Of a DNA stretch of 64,000 bases, positions 12,480-22,444 are shown piece after piece. Made by a program: the position numbers and the translations under genes. The stretch covers positions 62,001 through 126,000 of the forward strand of contig MU394066.1 of the NCBI GenBank assembly GCA_022578605.1, written 5' to 3'. The DNA is from Camillea tinctor. Lineage: Eukaryota > Ascomycota > Sordariomycetes > Xylariales > Xylariaceae. The first letter of the stretch is position 1. Each line of letters opens with the position of its first letter. Under the pieces are notes generated by a model that saw only the letters and a program-made list of their open reading frames with translations, did no database searches and was not told the DNA's origin.

Positions 12480-12860
12480 TCTTTTCCGTCTGTTTAAGGA
12501 ATAGTACTCTCGCGATGCACACCTTATATGGTAATGAATGGTGTGATCATTACGCGAAGAATTAGAACACACTACATATACTGTCAAACGTGATAGATCA
12601 GAAGTTACATAGAAAAATAGTGTGTTCTTGTGTATATGTATAAGTATCGCATGTAGTTGTATTTCTGGTTACTCGCACAACAACATCTTAGGTACATGAG
12701 TTATCATGAAGGACCTAATAAGAACATAGGTAATGAAGAGGAAATGTTGTTGTGCGAAGAATCTAGAACTACAACTACATATGATAACGGTACATATATG
12801 TATAAACGGTTAGTATGTTCCATGTATCTTCTGACCTACCAACCCCTAGCATAAGTCTTT
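12480..12860. repeat. Abutting inverted-repeat element ends (MITE-like foldback)
   Basis: A perfect 14-bp inverted repeat, TCGCACAACAACAT at 12673-12686 and ATGTTGTTGTGCGA at 12744-12757, sits inside a longer imperfect palindrome. The outer arms also match, for example GTAGTTGT near 12653 and ACAACTAC near 12769. A further arm-like copy (ATTACGCGAAGAATTAGAAC) lies at about 12550-12570. The same arm sequence is found at 13261-13400, 17340-17400 and 17500-17645. The arrangement looks like two related small elements lying end to end, both diverged. Confidence 0.55.
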
Positions 12861-13260
12861 GCTAGGTTCCCGGTAATATACTAGTACGTCCAATGTACAT
12901 ATAGCTACAATTACCTTCTTGTCATTCCTGCTCACTCGGATCAAAGCCGTCAAACGATTTTCGGACTTCAGTCTAGGAACTCTCCCGCATATACTCACCT
13001 TACAAGGGCATAGATACACCGAAAACACAGTGAACTGAGAGATACATAGTCTGGCGATAGCTAGCTAGAATCGTACAAAACGAACCCTTCATAATATATG
13101 AGCTGTATATGCTTTCCGGGCTATCTAATAGGGTGTTGGAAAATGGCATGGCAGTTGGGGAAACCACCAACTTAGAACATATGTTTGTACATATGACTTT
13201 TCACTTGAAACATCATATGGATCAGCCTTTCCTAACATGGACATATCACGTCACGGTGGT

Positions 13261-13400
13261 CCAAGTAGATGCTTAGGAAACTACTAACCTTAGATATTAT
13301 GTGAGAAATTAAGAGCTACCTATACTACAACTATAGATGTCACTGTTACCTGTATACAAGAACCCTCTTTGTTCTTTCCTAACCCTTGACACATACATTT
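13261..13400 (+). repeat. Left arm of a long inverted-repeat pair
   Basis: This segment is the reverse complement of 17490-17645 with moderate divergence. The best block is 13324-13360 against 17534-17570: 37 bp with two mismatches, both transitions. Flanking blocks also match: GCTTAGG near 13271 pairs with CCTAAGC near 17600, and TTCCTAACCC near 13376 pairs with GGGTTAGGAA near 17508. Together with the right arm it encloses about 4.1 kb containing the amine-oxidase pseudogene. Confidence 0.6.
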
Positions 13401-13929
13401 ACAGCATTTGTCCGCTTGTTATACATGGTTCAAAGTTAGTCTATGATTACTGTTGTTGCTGTTATAAAAGGATACTTAGTTATTGATACTGGGGTAATAG
13501 TCCTACTCTGGATTCTAGACCACTTTGACTGTCATCACACGCCGGGCTATGTTTAGGAGGACTGGGATTGACGAGAAGAATAGTGATGTTATTCTACTTG
13601 GCTTTCTATGTATATTGTTGCTTTTTCCTACAGCATGAGAAGGACCTAGCACTACAACGGTGCATAAATCCATACCTACCCAGCAGTCATCTTCCTAGGT
13701 TAGGCCAATAGTTAAGTTAAGTATATACAACACTCAACTGAGTCTTGTAACCTTGAAAGGTGTGCGACGTAAAAGTCTTTTCCCGTTACCCCTTTTACAA
13801 ATCTATTGCTCAAAAACTTGTATATACCTACCTACCAATATTATTGAATTCTCAAACAGAAGAAAGCAGTTACTCTTAATCGAAAGCCTATTCATAAGAG
13901 GCTGAATAATTTTTAAACTTTCATCTAGA

Positions 13930-14850
13930 CATACTATTGTCTCATAAAATCGCTTGATGTTACGTCTCTCAACATCGTAAAGCGGGGTAATCGAAATCGA
14001 GGGAGTCCAGATCACTCTCAGAGAAGGCTTGGTCAAAGAGATTGGTTGATGTGTTTTGAGTCTCCATCTACCGAATGGTAAAAAGGCCGTGGGGCGTTTG
14101 CTTGCCCTTGGGGGCCGCCCATCTTCAGGAACTCTCAAGTGCTGAAATCGTCGACTTTCATCAGCTTCTTGAAGCCCCTTTTGGAGTCCTTAGCTACCCT
14201 TTTCTTGTATGTACCAAAGGCTTCTTCAAGAAATGTGTGGACTTCGTTGTTGGCAATATTCTTGGGAACACGGCATCCATTCTTGACACCGATGTAATAT
14301 AGGTCAGGAACGTCGCCACAGACGTGATGATCATTGAAGAGATTAGAAGTCCACGTGAGGACTGCTGAGATAGTAAGGAATCAGCAGCTTGTCAATCTTG
14401 GTGTGCTTGAACAACTCAAAAGTGCTGTTCATAACAGTAATTTTAGGGAACCTCATGGAACCGATATCGTATAGTCATACGGTTCATTGGTGTAGTAGTA
14501 GGCGTAGACGCGGCCACTGATCCTGTTATTAGTCTCGATGGTGTCATACGTAACTTTGAAGTCCTCAAGTTATCCCGAATTATTGCAATGTAGAGGCCTG
14601 CGACACCGGCGCCTACAGCACACACCTTGCGGGATAGATAGTGGCTGCTGCCATCCTTTTGCTCGCCATCATCACGACTTTGGTCAGAAGGTAGCCGGTC
14701 GGGAATCCAAGGCTGAGGGCTTAGGAAGTAGAACACCCTTGCATTTCTTCCGTCAAAGGATACTAGTTCCTTTAGCGAGCTTCTCACGAACCAGTTGTAG
14801 TGCCCAGAGGGCCTTAAATCTACGAGAATCTTTGTCAGTCCTCGTGACAG
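13930..14850 (-). pseudogene. Decayed flavin amine oxidase (L-amino-acid oxidase-like)
   Basis: Reading the minus strand downward, family-like segments appear in order but in different frames. A pre-domain stretch ends in FLSPQPWIPDRLPS (about 14720-14680). It is followed by KVCAVGAGVAGLY (about 14627-14589), a Rossmann FAD-binding GxGxxG motif. Next come NNRISGRVYAYYYTNEPYD (about 14535-14479), then IGSMRFPKITVMNSTFELF (about 14464-14408), and finally VKNGCRVPKNIANNEVHTF and FGTYKKRVAKDSKRGFKKL (about 14280-14165). These fit the order of fungal L-amino-acid oxidases, FAD enzymes that deaminate amino acids to keto acids with release of H2O2. At least three frameshifts (near 14770, 14560 and 14475) and several stop codons (for example just after HVDF near 14350 and after DDFST near 14140) break it. 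The C-terminal half is missing. It cannot make a working enzyme. Confidence 0.75.
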
Positions 14851-15298
14851 TCAATACGAAGTGCAATTTCGGCCGGTGATAAAAGTTATGCTCTAAAGTG
14901 AATATAGACAAAATAATTACTTCGCCGTCCAACCCCCCCCCCCCCCAAATACTTCGTAAAATATCTTCCGAGGTTCTTTTCATATCCCCCTGATGGTCAC
15001 AAATGGTAGATATCGCCCGTTGCGCTTTCTTATTCAGCCGTAGTTCATATAATAATTCCGTCATCGAAGGCCTAACGACTGAGCCGAATTTTCTATAAGA
15101 AAATGCCATTCTTACTGTCTTCTATCGCAGGAAACAACATCATTTTTGTCTCATTAATTGGATGGCTACATCAACAAGCATACTAGCAACATATATATTG
15201 AATCTAAACTTTATAATATCCCTAGACCCTGACATTTTAGAGATGGCGGCTACTGATAGCTACTTGGGCTCTAATATCAGACCGAGAAGGCGCTAGAA

Positions 15299-15529
15299 AT
15301 GGCACTTTACGAGGAGTTTAGGAATGCCCTCCAAGAACTCCCTATTATTACCCGCAAAGATCCAAATACTGGCAAGGGCATCACAGTCAATGACGACAAG
15401 CTACATGTTTTAGCGTCAGTTCCTTTGCTTCCCCCCAGTGGGCTTCGGACTCGTCTATTAGGGGACTTCACAACACCAGCTTACAGGGGTTCTAGCCGGA
15501 GTAATGATATAATGAAATTAGAATTTTAG
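15299..15529 (+). pseudogene. Coding-like fragment, family unknown
   Basis: The 76-codon frame extends a few codons upstream of the ATG and reads smoothly for about 50 residues (EEFRNALQELPIITRKDP, then NTGKGITVNDDKLHVLA). The composition is balanced and charged, unlike the surrounding AT-rich noise, and then degrades into a Ser/Arg-rich tail. No motif identifies it. It lies inside the repeat-bounded 13.26-17.65 kb segment, on the strand opposite to the amine-oxidase relic, and may be another captured or decayed gene piece. Confidence 0.3.
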
Positions 15530-15829
15530 AGAAATTTATGAGGTGTCTGCAGTACAAAGCAGCTATCTATATCATTATTAGTTGTTTCAATGAATCTTCA
15601 ACTTCTAAACAGAAAGATCCTAAGCTTTTAGTACTTGATAAACTAGTGCTTATGTAGCGAATTGGCTGGTAGTTTGCTATCTCTCGTTTTTAAGTTGCTG
15701 AAAAATGAACGAAGTAGAACAGAGTAACTTCTTTTAGATAAATTTACGTCTCTTATAAGAAGGTAAATTTTAGTGCTCTGCGTAGTCGGTGTGCGGCGTA
15801 GTGCTTTTTTGAGTAACCGATGGCCGGAT

Positions 15830-15930
15830 CTCCGGGGTTGGCCGAGCCTAGACCCGGCTACCCGTGTATGATAGTAAAGTGGAGCTTACGGTAAGTATAT
15901 GAGCCCGGGCCATTACGGTTAGCCCCGGAG
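15830..15930. repeat. GC-rich 101-bp foldback with terminal inverted repeats
   Basis: CTCCGGGG at 15830-15837 is the exact reverse complement of CCCCGGAG at 15923-15930. Behind it, GTTGGCCG pairs imperfectly with CGGTTAGC, and ACCCGGCT (15852-15859) pairs with AGCCCGGG (15902-15909). The element is far richer in GC than its surroundings. It looks like a MITE or the fused ends of a DNA transposon; no target-site duplication is obvious. Confidence 0.55.
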
Positions 15931-17333
15931 GTCCACTATTCAACTCTCTTCACCTTATTTCTCCGTTGTCCTGCATTGTCGGCAATACACGTAAACATCG
16001 AGACATAGGCACCACGATTCATTCGATTTCCAAATATTAACTTAGAGTAAGTCATGACTCTAAGAATCATGATATAAATACAACCTCCAAGGGCAAAACA
16101 CTTTAACATTCAAGTGTAAAAGCCCCTTACTTCCTCGTTCCAGAGGACATTATTGGTAGTTCGCTTTTTGCTTTGAAGTTCTGCTTATATCATTCCGGAC
16201 GGAACTGGAAGATGCTCTATACGACTAGCATGGGCTGTTATGATTAACCTAAGCACATTTACCATTTCTCGCCAAGGGTAAAAATAGCTAGGGCATAGAC
16301 GATTAGACCATAAAGTAGGTGCAATAGGAATATATACGTACATATACACCATCCTTGAAATAGTTGGAGTTCTATTTTTACGTACTACAGCAGATTCATC
16401 ACCCTTTTACTATATGTGGTTAATAGTATAAGTGCCTTATGACAATATGTCCAACTTGAGAGATTCCCTTGACATATGATACCTAATACTATGATACTGG
16501 CTAATTTAAACATTACTGGTTTAATGTATCAAAGTTGTTTCGCGGGTATAGTTTTCAGTTGAGACAAAAGACTAGCCCTCGATATCAGCAGTTACTATTG
16601 GTTCCGTCTATTGCCGCAAGAATATAGTGAGCCATTAGAACCTGTGAAAATTTCAGGTGACTAAGCTATCCATTCCACGGACCTAGAGAATTGCATAGAA
16701 AAGGAAAGGGGGCTGGGGGTGAGCATTCGCTTCAATATAGAATTAAAAGAGTTGTATTTATCTTAAAGAAACTTCAGAAGTGATTTAGGGACTGTTTTTA
16801 GTGTGAGAGTAACTTCGTCCTTGCACATTCTCCGCGTAACCACTGCATCTATTTGGGTGGGCCATGACAAGGTTCAAAGGGGCGTTTATAGCTTAGTAAG
16901 CATACTATAGACTACAGTCCAACTCTTCATAGCCATGACAAGGGTATTAACGATGATGAGTTGAAGAAATAAGTTGATTTATGTGTAATGACGGCATAGG
17001 GGTATTACAGGATATGACTAGTAACTAATACATAGTGTTGATATCAGGCTCTTATAATATAATACTGTGTCTTATAGGACTATACAGTCCAGCCATTCCC
17101 TGCTAGGATAAACTGGAGGCATTTCTTTGCTTTTTCATATGCAGGTACGTTACATAATATTACGTGTCACAACATCCAACTCAACATCGACGTATGCTGG
17201 ACATCAGTGGCTAATCCACAATGAGCAGACTATATCAAGGCTATGACTCACATAATATCAAATGCAGATATTTTATTTTGTTGAAGCGTTAGAGTTCTTG
17301 AGTGGTTAGGGTTACATAAAATGTCTCCTGTAG
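15931..17333. other. AT-rich spacer inside the repeat-bounded segment
   Basis: No ORF above 60 codons with any character is present. Short echoes recur, for example GACTACAGTCCAACTC near 16910 and GGACTATACAGTCCAGCC near 17077, and GCCATGACAAGG at about 16861 and 16931. They suggest diverged internal repeats. I see nothing else. Confidence 0.45.
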
Positions 17334-17334
17334 G

Positions 17335-17645
17335 TCCTAGGAAGGGCTTGGGTAATCACAATGTTGTTATGCGAGAGACAAATCATAACTAATTCTAATA
17401 CCACTATTTATAGATCAAATACACTGTTCCCTTACGAGGTACGTACTGCCTTGTACCCCATGATATAGGCTCCTGGCTTCGACGGAGATGCACAAGGTTA
17501 ATGTCAGGGGTTAGGAAGAAACAAAGAGAGATACTTGTATATAGGTAACAGTGACATCCATAGTTGTAGTCAGTTTCTCGCACAACAACGTATTGATTAC
17601 CTAAGCACTTGCTTGGTTCCTCATGACAGTTAAGCTACCGTGCTA
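17335..17645. repeat. Inverted-repeat element; right half pairs with 13.26 kb
   Basis: CTTGGGTAATCAC at 17347-17359, followed by ATGTTGTTATGCGAGA, is mirrored by TCTCGCACAACAAC at 17576-17589 and GATTACCTAAG at 17594-17604. Most mismatches between the two arms are G/A or C/T transitions, as expected after repeat-induced point mutation. The right half (17490-17645) is also the inverted partner of 13261-13400, over a longer length and with better identity than its local partner. This is either a nested MITE or the right end of a larger element. Confidence 0.55.
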
Positions 17646-18290
17646 GGAATGGATAAGACCTCCTACCCTCAGTTATATGAGGCTTTGAGGGGGTGAAGTT
17701 AGACTTCAGCCTACGGCAGCCAATGATCATATTGTTTGGTTGTATAGAAAGCATATAGGCAGAACATAGGCAAAGGAATGCATTGACCTTAGTAAACTAT
17801 CGTCGGCTTGCCCTTAGAGAAGGAGAAGCAAAACTGCCTGTAGCAAAACAAAATTCTCTTGACAGGAACCGCGTCTATAGCCATATGACTGAGGATCTGG
17901 CTTCGTGGTATGTAATACCTACTAGGAAGTATAAGGAAGTACGTAACCCCATAGGGGCCAAGAGACTATTTCGGGATAAAAGGCGAGGTATCGTAGTGAG
18001 CCATAGTTATAGTTTCCTGTTCAGCAACAGTCTTGTTAGCTAGTCCTTGATAGCTCTTTCGTAACGCGAGAACTCAGCTAGGCAGAAGTCTATGGATTTA
18101 CCACACCCATATCTTGGCAGTTATATAGGATGGAAGGCTGCCATTCTGTATATGAGTGGGTTGGAAACATACCTGAGTATAGACTGGCATTTCTTTATGT
18201 ATATGTGTATACTGAAGACAGGTTGATGTTATGCTAACGTGATGAATCTATTACAATAGGTGTAGGGCAACCCATTATACCAAGTGAGCA
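17646..18290. other. Unclassified sequence with one short ORF
   Basis: The 86-codon plus-strand ORF at 17783-18043 is charged and contains a basic stretch (GAKRLFRDKRRG), but it matches no family I know. I do not call it a gene. The rest is AT-rich with no visible signals. Confidence 0.4.
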
Positions 18291-18299
18291 AAAACTTCA

Positions 18300-19320
18300 C
18301 ACAATGACCGAGTGGTCATCGTGCCAAAATTCTGCATCATATGCCTCTCCCCCGGCTGGGACATAACAGGGTCTTAACAGAGGTTTCTCCTAGGTTTGTC
18401 GGTATACTCAGACTTCCCTAGTCCCAAAACTGACTAGATATAACCCATAGATAATAATCAGGTAAATACGGACAGAGTTATACGTGTAATATATAGGATA
18501 GGGTGGCTTCGAAGAGGCCCGATAGGTGTTCTCGGATGACTAAGTAGCCAGCGCTTTCTATTTCATCTTCTGTTAGGCCTTTTATTTCGGTCGTTTACCG
18601 ATCGAATAGTTCCTTGATGGCTTCGAGAATCAAGATTAATGTGAAATATCGATAAATTCTATCAAAGCTTTCGAGAAGTCGTTGTGTTCGTATCGAGTAT
18701 CGGTGTGGTATGGAAGAGACTCGAAATGAAGAATAGGCGAAGGCCTTTCTCTAATCGCTGGTAGGCTTTTATTCTCTTCATACTACACTACAGACACAGT
18801 TAGATAGGACGCCTGGTAAATGATGAAGTAGTACAACTTCCTACTTGTCCATAGAAGTTGACAGGCAGGTAGTTGAAAGGTCATCATCTTGAGGCCTAGA
18901 TTGATCGTTAGGAGAAGATGCCTATATTTCCCAGCTTCATCTCTTTGACTGTCCATTATGACCAATCTAGGAGGCTGCCGGATCTGTCTGTCTCTTGGTA
19001 ACTTGAGGTATTTTAGGATGACTTTCGCGGTAATAGGAGCTCAAGCAGCCTTGTGCTAGCACTCTAGGAAGACAAGAACAACATCCTGTTACGGTATATG
19101 ACGCGTTTAAGGGATGAATATGGTGATAATGATGGTTGTATTGAAGTATTCGATGCTTGATGTCGCGATAGCGTTGTGGGGAAGGGCTTGCGTGTCTGGC
19201 TACGGTCGGTATCGACTAGTGGTTGAGGGTTATCCATCAGGTATAGGACGGCATCTTCGACGAGGTAAACTAACACAATATCCAAAATTAAAGCAGATAT
19301 ATACCTAGCCATTACCTATT
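18300..19320 (-). pseudogene. Decayed coding region, probably a mobile-element relic
   Basis: On the minus strand several frames carry long natural-looking peptides broken by stops. One is ARYISALILDIVLVYLVEDA (from about 19310). Another is MDSQRDEAGKYRHLLLTINL (about 18959-18900). A third is LTEDEIESAGYLVIREHLSG (about 18570-18510), close after ELFDR and a stop. Their common strand and order suggest one original gene of at least 300 codons. I see no diagnostic catalytic motif, so assignment to a transposon or a host gene is open. A transposon relic is only an inference from its setting. Confidence 0.3.
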
Positions 19321-22300
19321 TTCCTTCGTATTTTGTATCTTTAACAGCTCGGGGTTTTTAAATGATCAAGCTTTAAAAATCTTTTCAAGTCGTGTGGTAG
19401 CCGGAGCCCTACGCGACCGCTTCAGGGGCTCGATTCGTTTTCTGGTTAGCGACACGTTATTCGTCCCAAGTAAAAGTAACGTTTATGTACAAATGCTACT
19501 GGGTATATTTGAATGTATTGTAGTAATTTTAACAAAACTAAGACATTGCCTTAGATAAAATATCAATGCACTGGGGAATGTGAAGTCTCCATAGGACATG
19601 AGACTTCAGTTTAGGAAAAAGTTGAACAACAGCCAGTCAGCTGTCTTATCAAACCAAATATAGCTGTTGATTCTCGGGGGGGAAATAATCCAATACAGCT
19701 TCGGGGTGGTATTTAACATCAGGGGGCGTGTAAGTATCTAGAGCCTCCTATAACGATGGACCGGGACTCGGCGCTTAAAAGGCTAGGTGCTGCTCTGGTG
19801 GTAGTATGAAAAGTATCTAGAGATAGCCGCCTCACAAGTCTCCAGTCCCGCTAAGCTGGGTCCATGAGGGAGCTACACAACGGCCTTGACCGGTAGATCT
19901 AGCCGCAAGACGCAAGCAGCCGCATGAGATCTTGGTCACAAGCCAGGTAAACTTCTTCTAGACTCCGGATAGAAGACCAATGAGCTCTGGGTGTCACGAA
20001 CCAGGTCATCCCCTGAAATGGTTGCCCCATCCTACCACCCGGTTCGAGCATGAATACCCTAGGTGGAGACGTCTTTTCTGCATCTAGTGATGACATACAT
20101 GAACCCAAGTGACCATGCCACGCTGGAGTACGAGACCTAACGAACGGTAGGTACAGGGGCCTTGTACCTAGACAGTGTCCATACTATGTCTATAATTGTA
20201 GTATGTACCTCGTATGGCACGTGCTTTGCATACAACAACGAATGTACTTAGTTGGAACGAACTTACCAGCTGGATCTTCACACGATATTTTTTCCCCGTT
20301 AGAACTATAATAATTACTATTAACACTGCCAGAACTATATAAGTAATACAAGTAACATGCATTTAGTATCACGCTGCATGCAGTTTGGTTATCACCCTAT
20401 ATAAGCTTGTGCTTATACTTCCCTTAATAGGCTATGGAGACAAGCCTAGCGGAGTACAGTATGCTTGCTATGTGCCTATTGAGACGGCTGCTTCGAGAAA
20501 GAACGCGTGGCATTCCAAACAGAGTCTAGATATAACGACAGGAACCGGACATGGCTGGCTTAATTGGTTACGTTGTATAGTTGTGTTGCACCATCTCACC
20601 TTTTGATTAGGGGGGTAGAATGGGGGTGCGCCGGGTCTCACTACAGTCAGCCGGGAAGAGGGAAAGGATGGAGTGTAACATTGAGGCTCAAATTGGTTCC
20701 ATCGAGGGCTCCTCTTACATGTTGGCTCTTAACACCCGCATACACTTAATTACAAGTTCACAACTCGGGTCTAGTGTTTTATGCAGGCGGCCAGAAAGGT
20801 ATATACAATAGAACAAAAAAGAAGCAAAATAGAATAAACCTGGTCGTTGATTTCCACTCCACTTCTACGAAAAGATCTTGTTAAACTGGTTATTAGAGTG
20901 CATAATATTGAGCGGGGATATCCTGTAGTGTAATGACCATCTTAAGAACTAGGTAAGTGTTGTACGTAGTAAACCAAGCCATTACAAGCCCTCTACCAGC
21001 GCCATAACTAAGTAACCGCGTCAGCGCAGATTATAAAATCCGTAGGTGGAAAATAAATAAATAACAGAGAAAAATTAAATAGACAGGCGAGCATGAATCG
21101 ATTCAAGATTGCTGCATGATTGACGGATCGGCTAGGGTTCTGAACGGGAACAAGCCGATTTAGTGAGTAATATATTTGTCTTCTGAGTGATGCGGTTCAG
21201 TTGATGGTTGACAACTTGAGCCGAGTTGCCAGGGTGCAAGAAGGTGAGAGACTTGACCAATCATCTTGTGTCATTCGCTCACTCTTCGCTGTGGCTAATG
21301 TTTACCACTGCACGCATTCCGCTTCTCCACCTCCTGACCTAGGCCGTGACCTCTTCCCGCCATTGCCGCTGCGAGATCCACTAATTCCGATATCCAGCTG
21401 CAGTGGTGAGTCTAGCTAGTGGTCCTCCATTTAGTACGACAAGTCACCCGAGCCAATCTGGCTCTATGCTCGGGATCTTATGTACTACCCCGGAGAGCCG
21501 CAAAGGGTGACGTCTCTGACTAGAATAAGCAAACTATGTAGTGGAACCGGGGCCGACGAATCTATCCCGTGGATCGGCAGTTCAAGATGAATTAGATATA
21601 ATTTCTACTCTTTCGATCTGATCCACCACATCCCTCCGTCCCCCCCCCCGGCTTCATGTTTTTCGATGTCCAGGCAAGACATAATCAGCACGACAGAAGC
21701 CGGAAGATTCAGCTCTCCACAAAGTGGTTTTCAAGTCCAGAGTTATTAGAGCGTTTTTATTTATGTATGATGATTTCCCACTCTAGGTATTTCTGTCTCC
21801 AAACTCCTATACAACCTAGAACACAATGGGAGTTGGCATGGTTCAACTACCACTCGCCTGAACACCTCAAGATTTCACACTAAAGTCCTCATTATGACAT
21901 AGTTTCGATTCAATAAAAATGTGAGTATATTATTGAACGATATGTACATTTAAACCCAATGTTAAAAATCACACTGGGTGCGCCAGGGCACTATGTCAAG
22001 CGATAATCATCTGCTACATCGTGAGCCAGCTCATTAGAATGCCATTTTTCTCTTTAATTCCAGATACTCAGATGAAGTTATAACTAGATCATATTTGGTA
22101 TACTGTTATTTCACGCGCTATGAATAGGGGCATAACTGCGTCAGGAGCGTGTGGCTAGTTAGTTATACGTGGTGACGTGGTCGTGTAAGCACTCGTTCCA
22201 TTCGCAACAACACCCGAAACTATTCTAGGTGGCTTGTATCGCTCATATACATGTATACATGAAATCACATGGGACCTAACCGTTATTGGATGTTAGTGAA

Positions 22301-22330
22301 TCATGATTAAGGCTGATTAAGCGCCCAAGT
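19321..22330. other. Gene-poor block, no gene supported
   Basis: Short ORFs (19899-20108, 20385-20606, 21201-21419, 21656-21883) lack domains. A GC-richer patch at about 21200-21420 ends in a Pro/Leu-rich frame that does not extend. A poly-C run lies near 21641-21649. I found no signature for a TE protein here. Confidence 0.45.
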
Positions 22331-22331
22331 A

Positions 22332-22444
22332 TATAAAAGGCGCCCTGACCCCCTGTCTCCTCCCCCTTTCTCACCATGCGCTTCCTAAGTACATTCATTG
22401 TGTTGTTGGTTATATCAAGAACATCTAACTCTGTCAATAAATAA
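22332..22444 (+). CDS. Possible signal-peptide mini-ORF with its own TATA box
   Basis: TATATAAAAG at 22330-22339 is followed by a pyrimidine-rich stretch (CCCTGTCTCC, TCCCCCTTTC). About 37 nt after the TATA box comes a good start context, CACCATG, with ATG at 22376-22378. The ORF encodes 22 residues beginning MRFLSTFIVLLVISRTSN, which looks like a secretion signal with almost no mature part; the stop is TAA 22442-22444. Core promoter, leader and signal peptide are ordered as in a small secreted protein gene. Either exon 1 continues across an intron I cannot place, or the rest has been lost. No function can be assigned. Confidence 0.3.
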
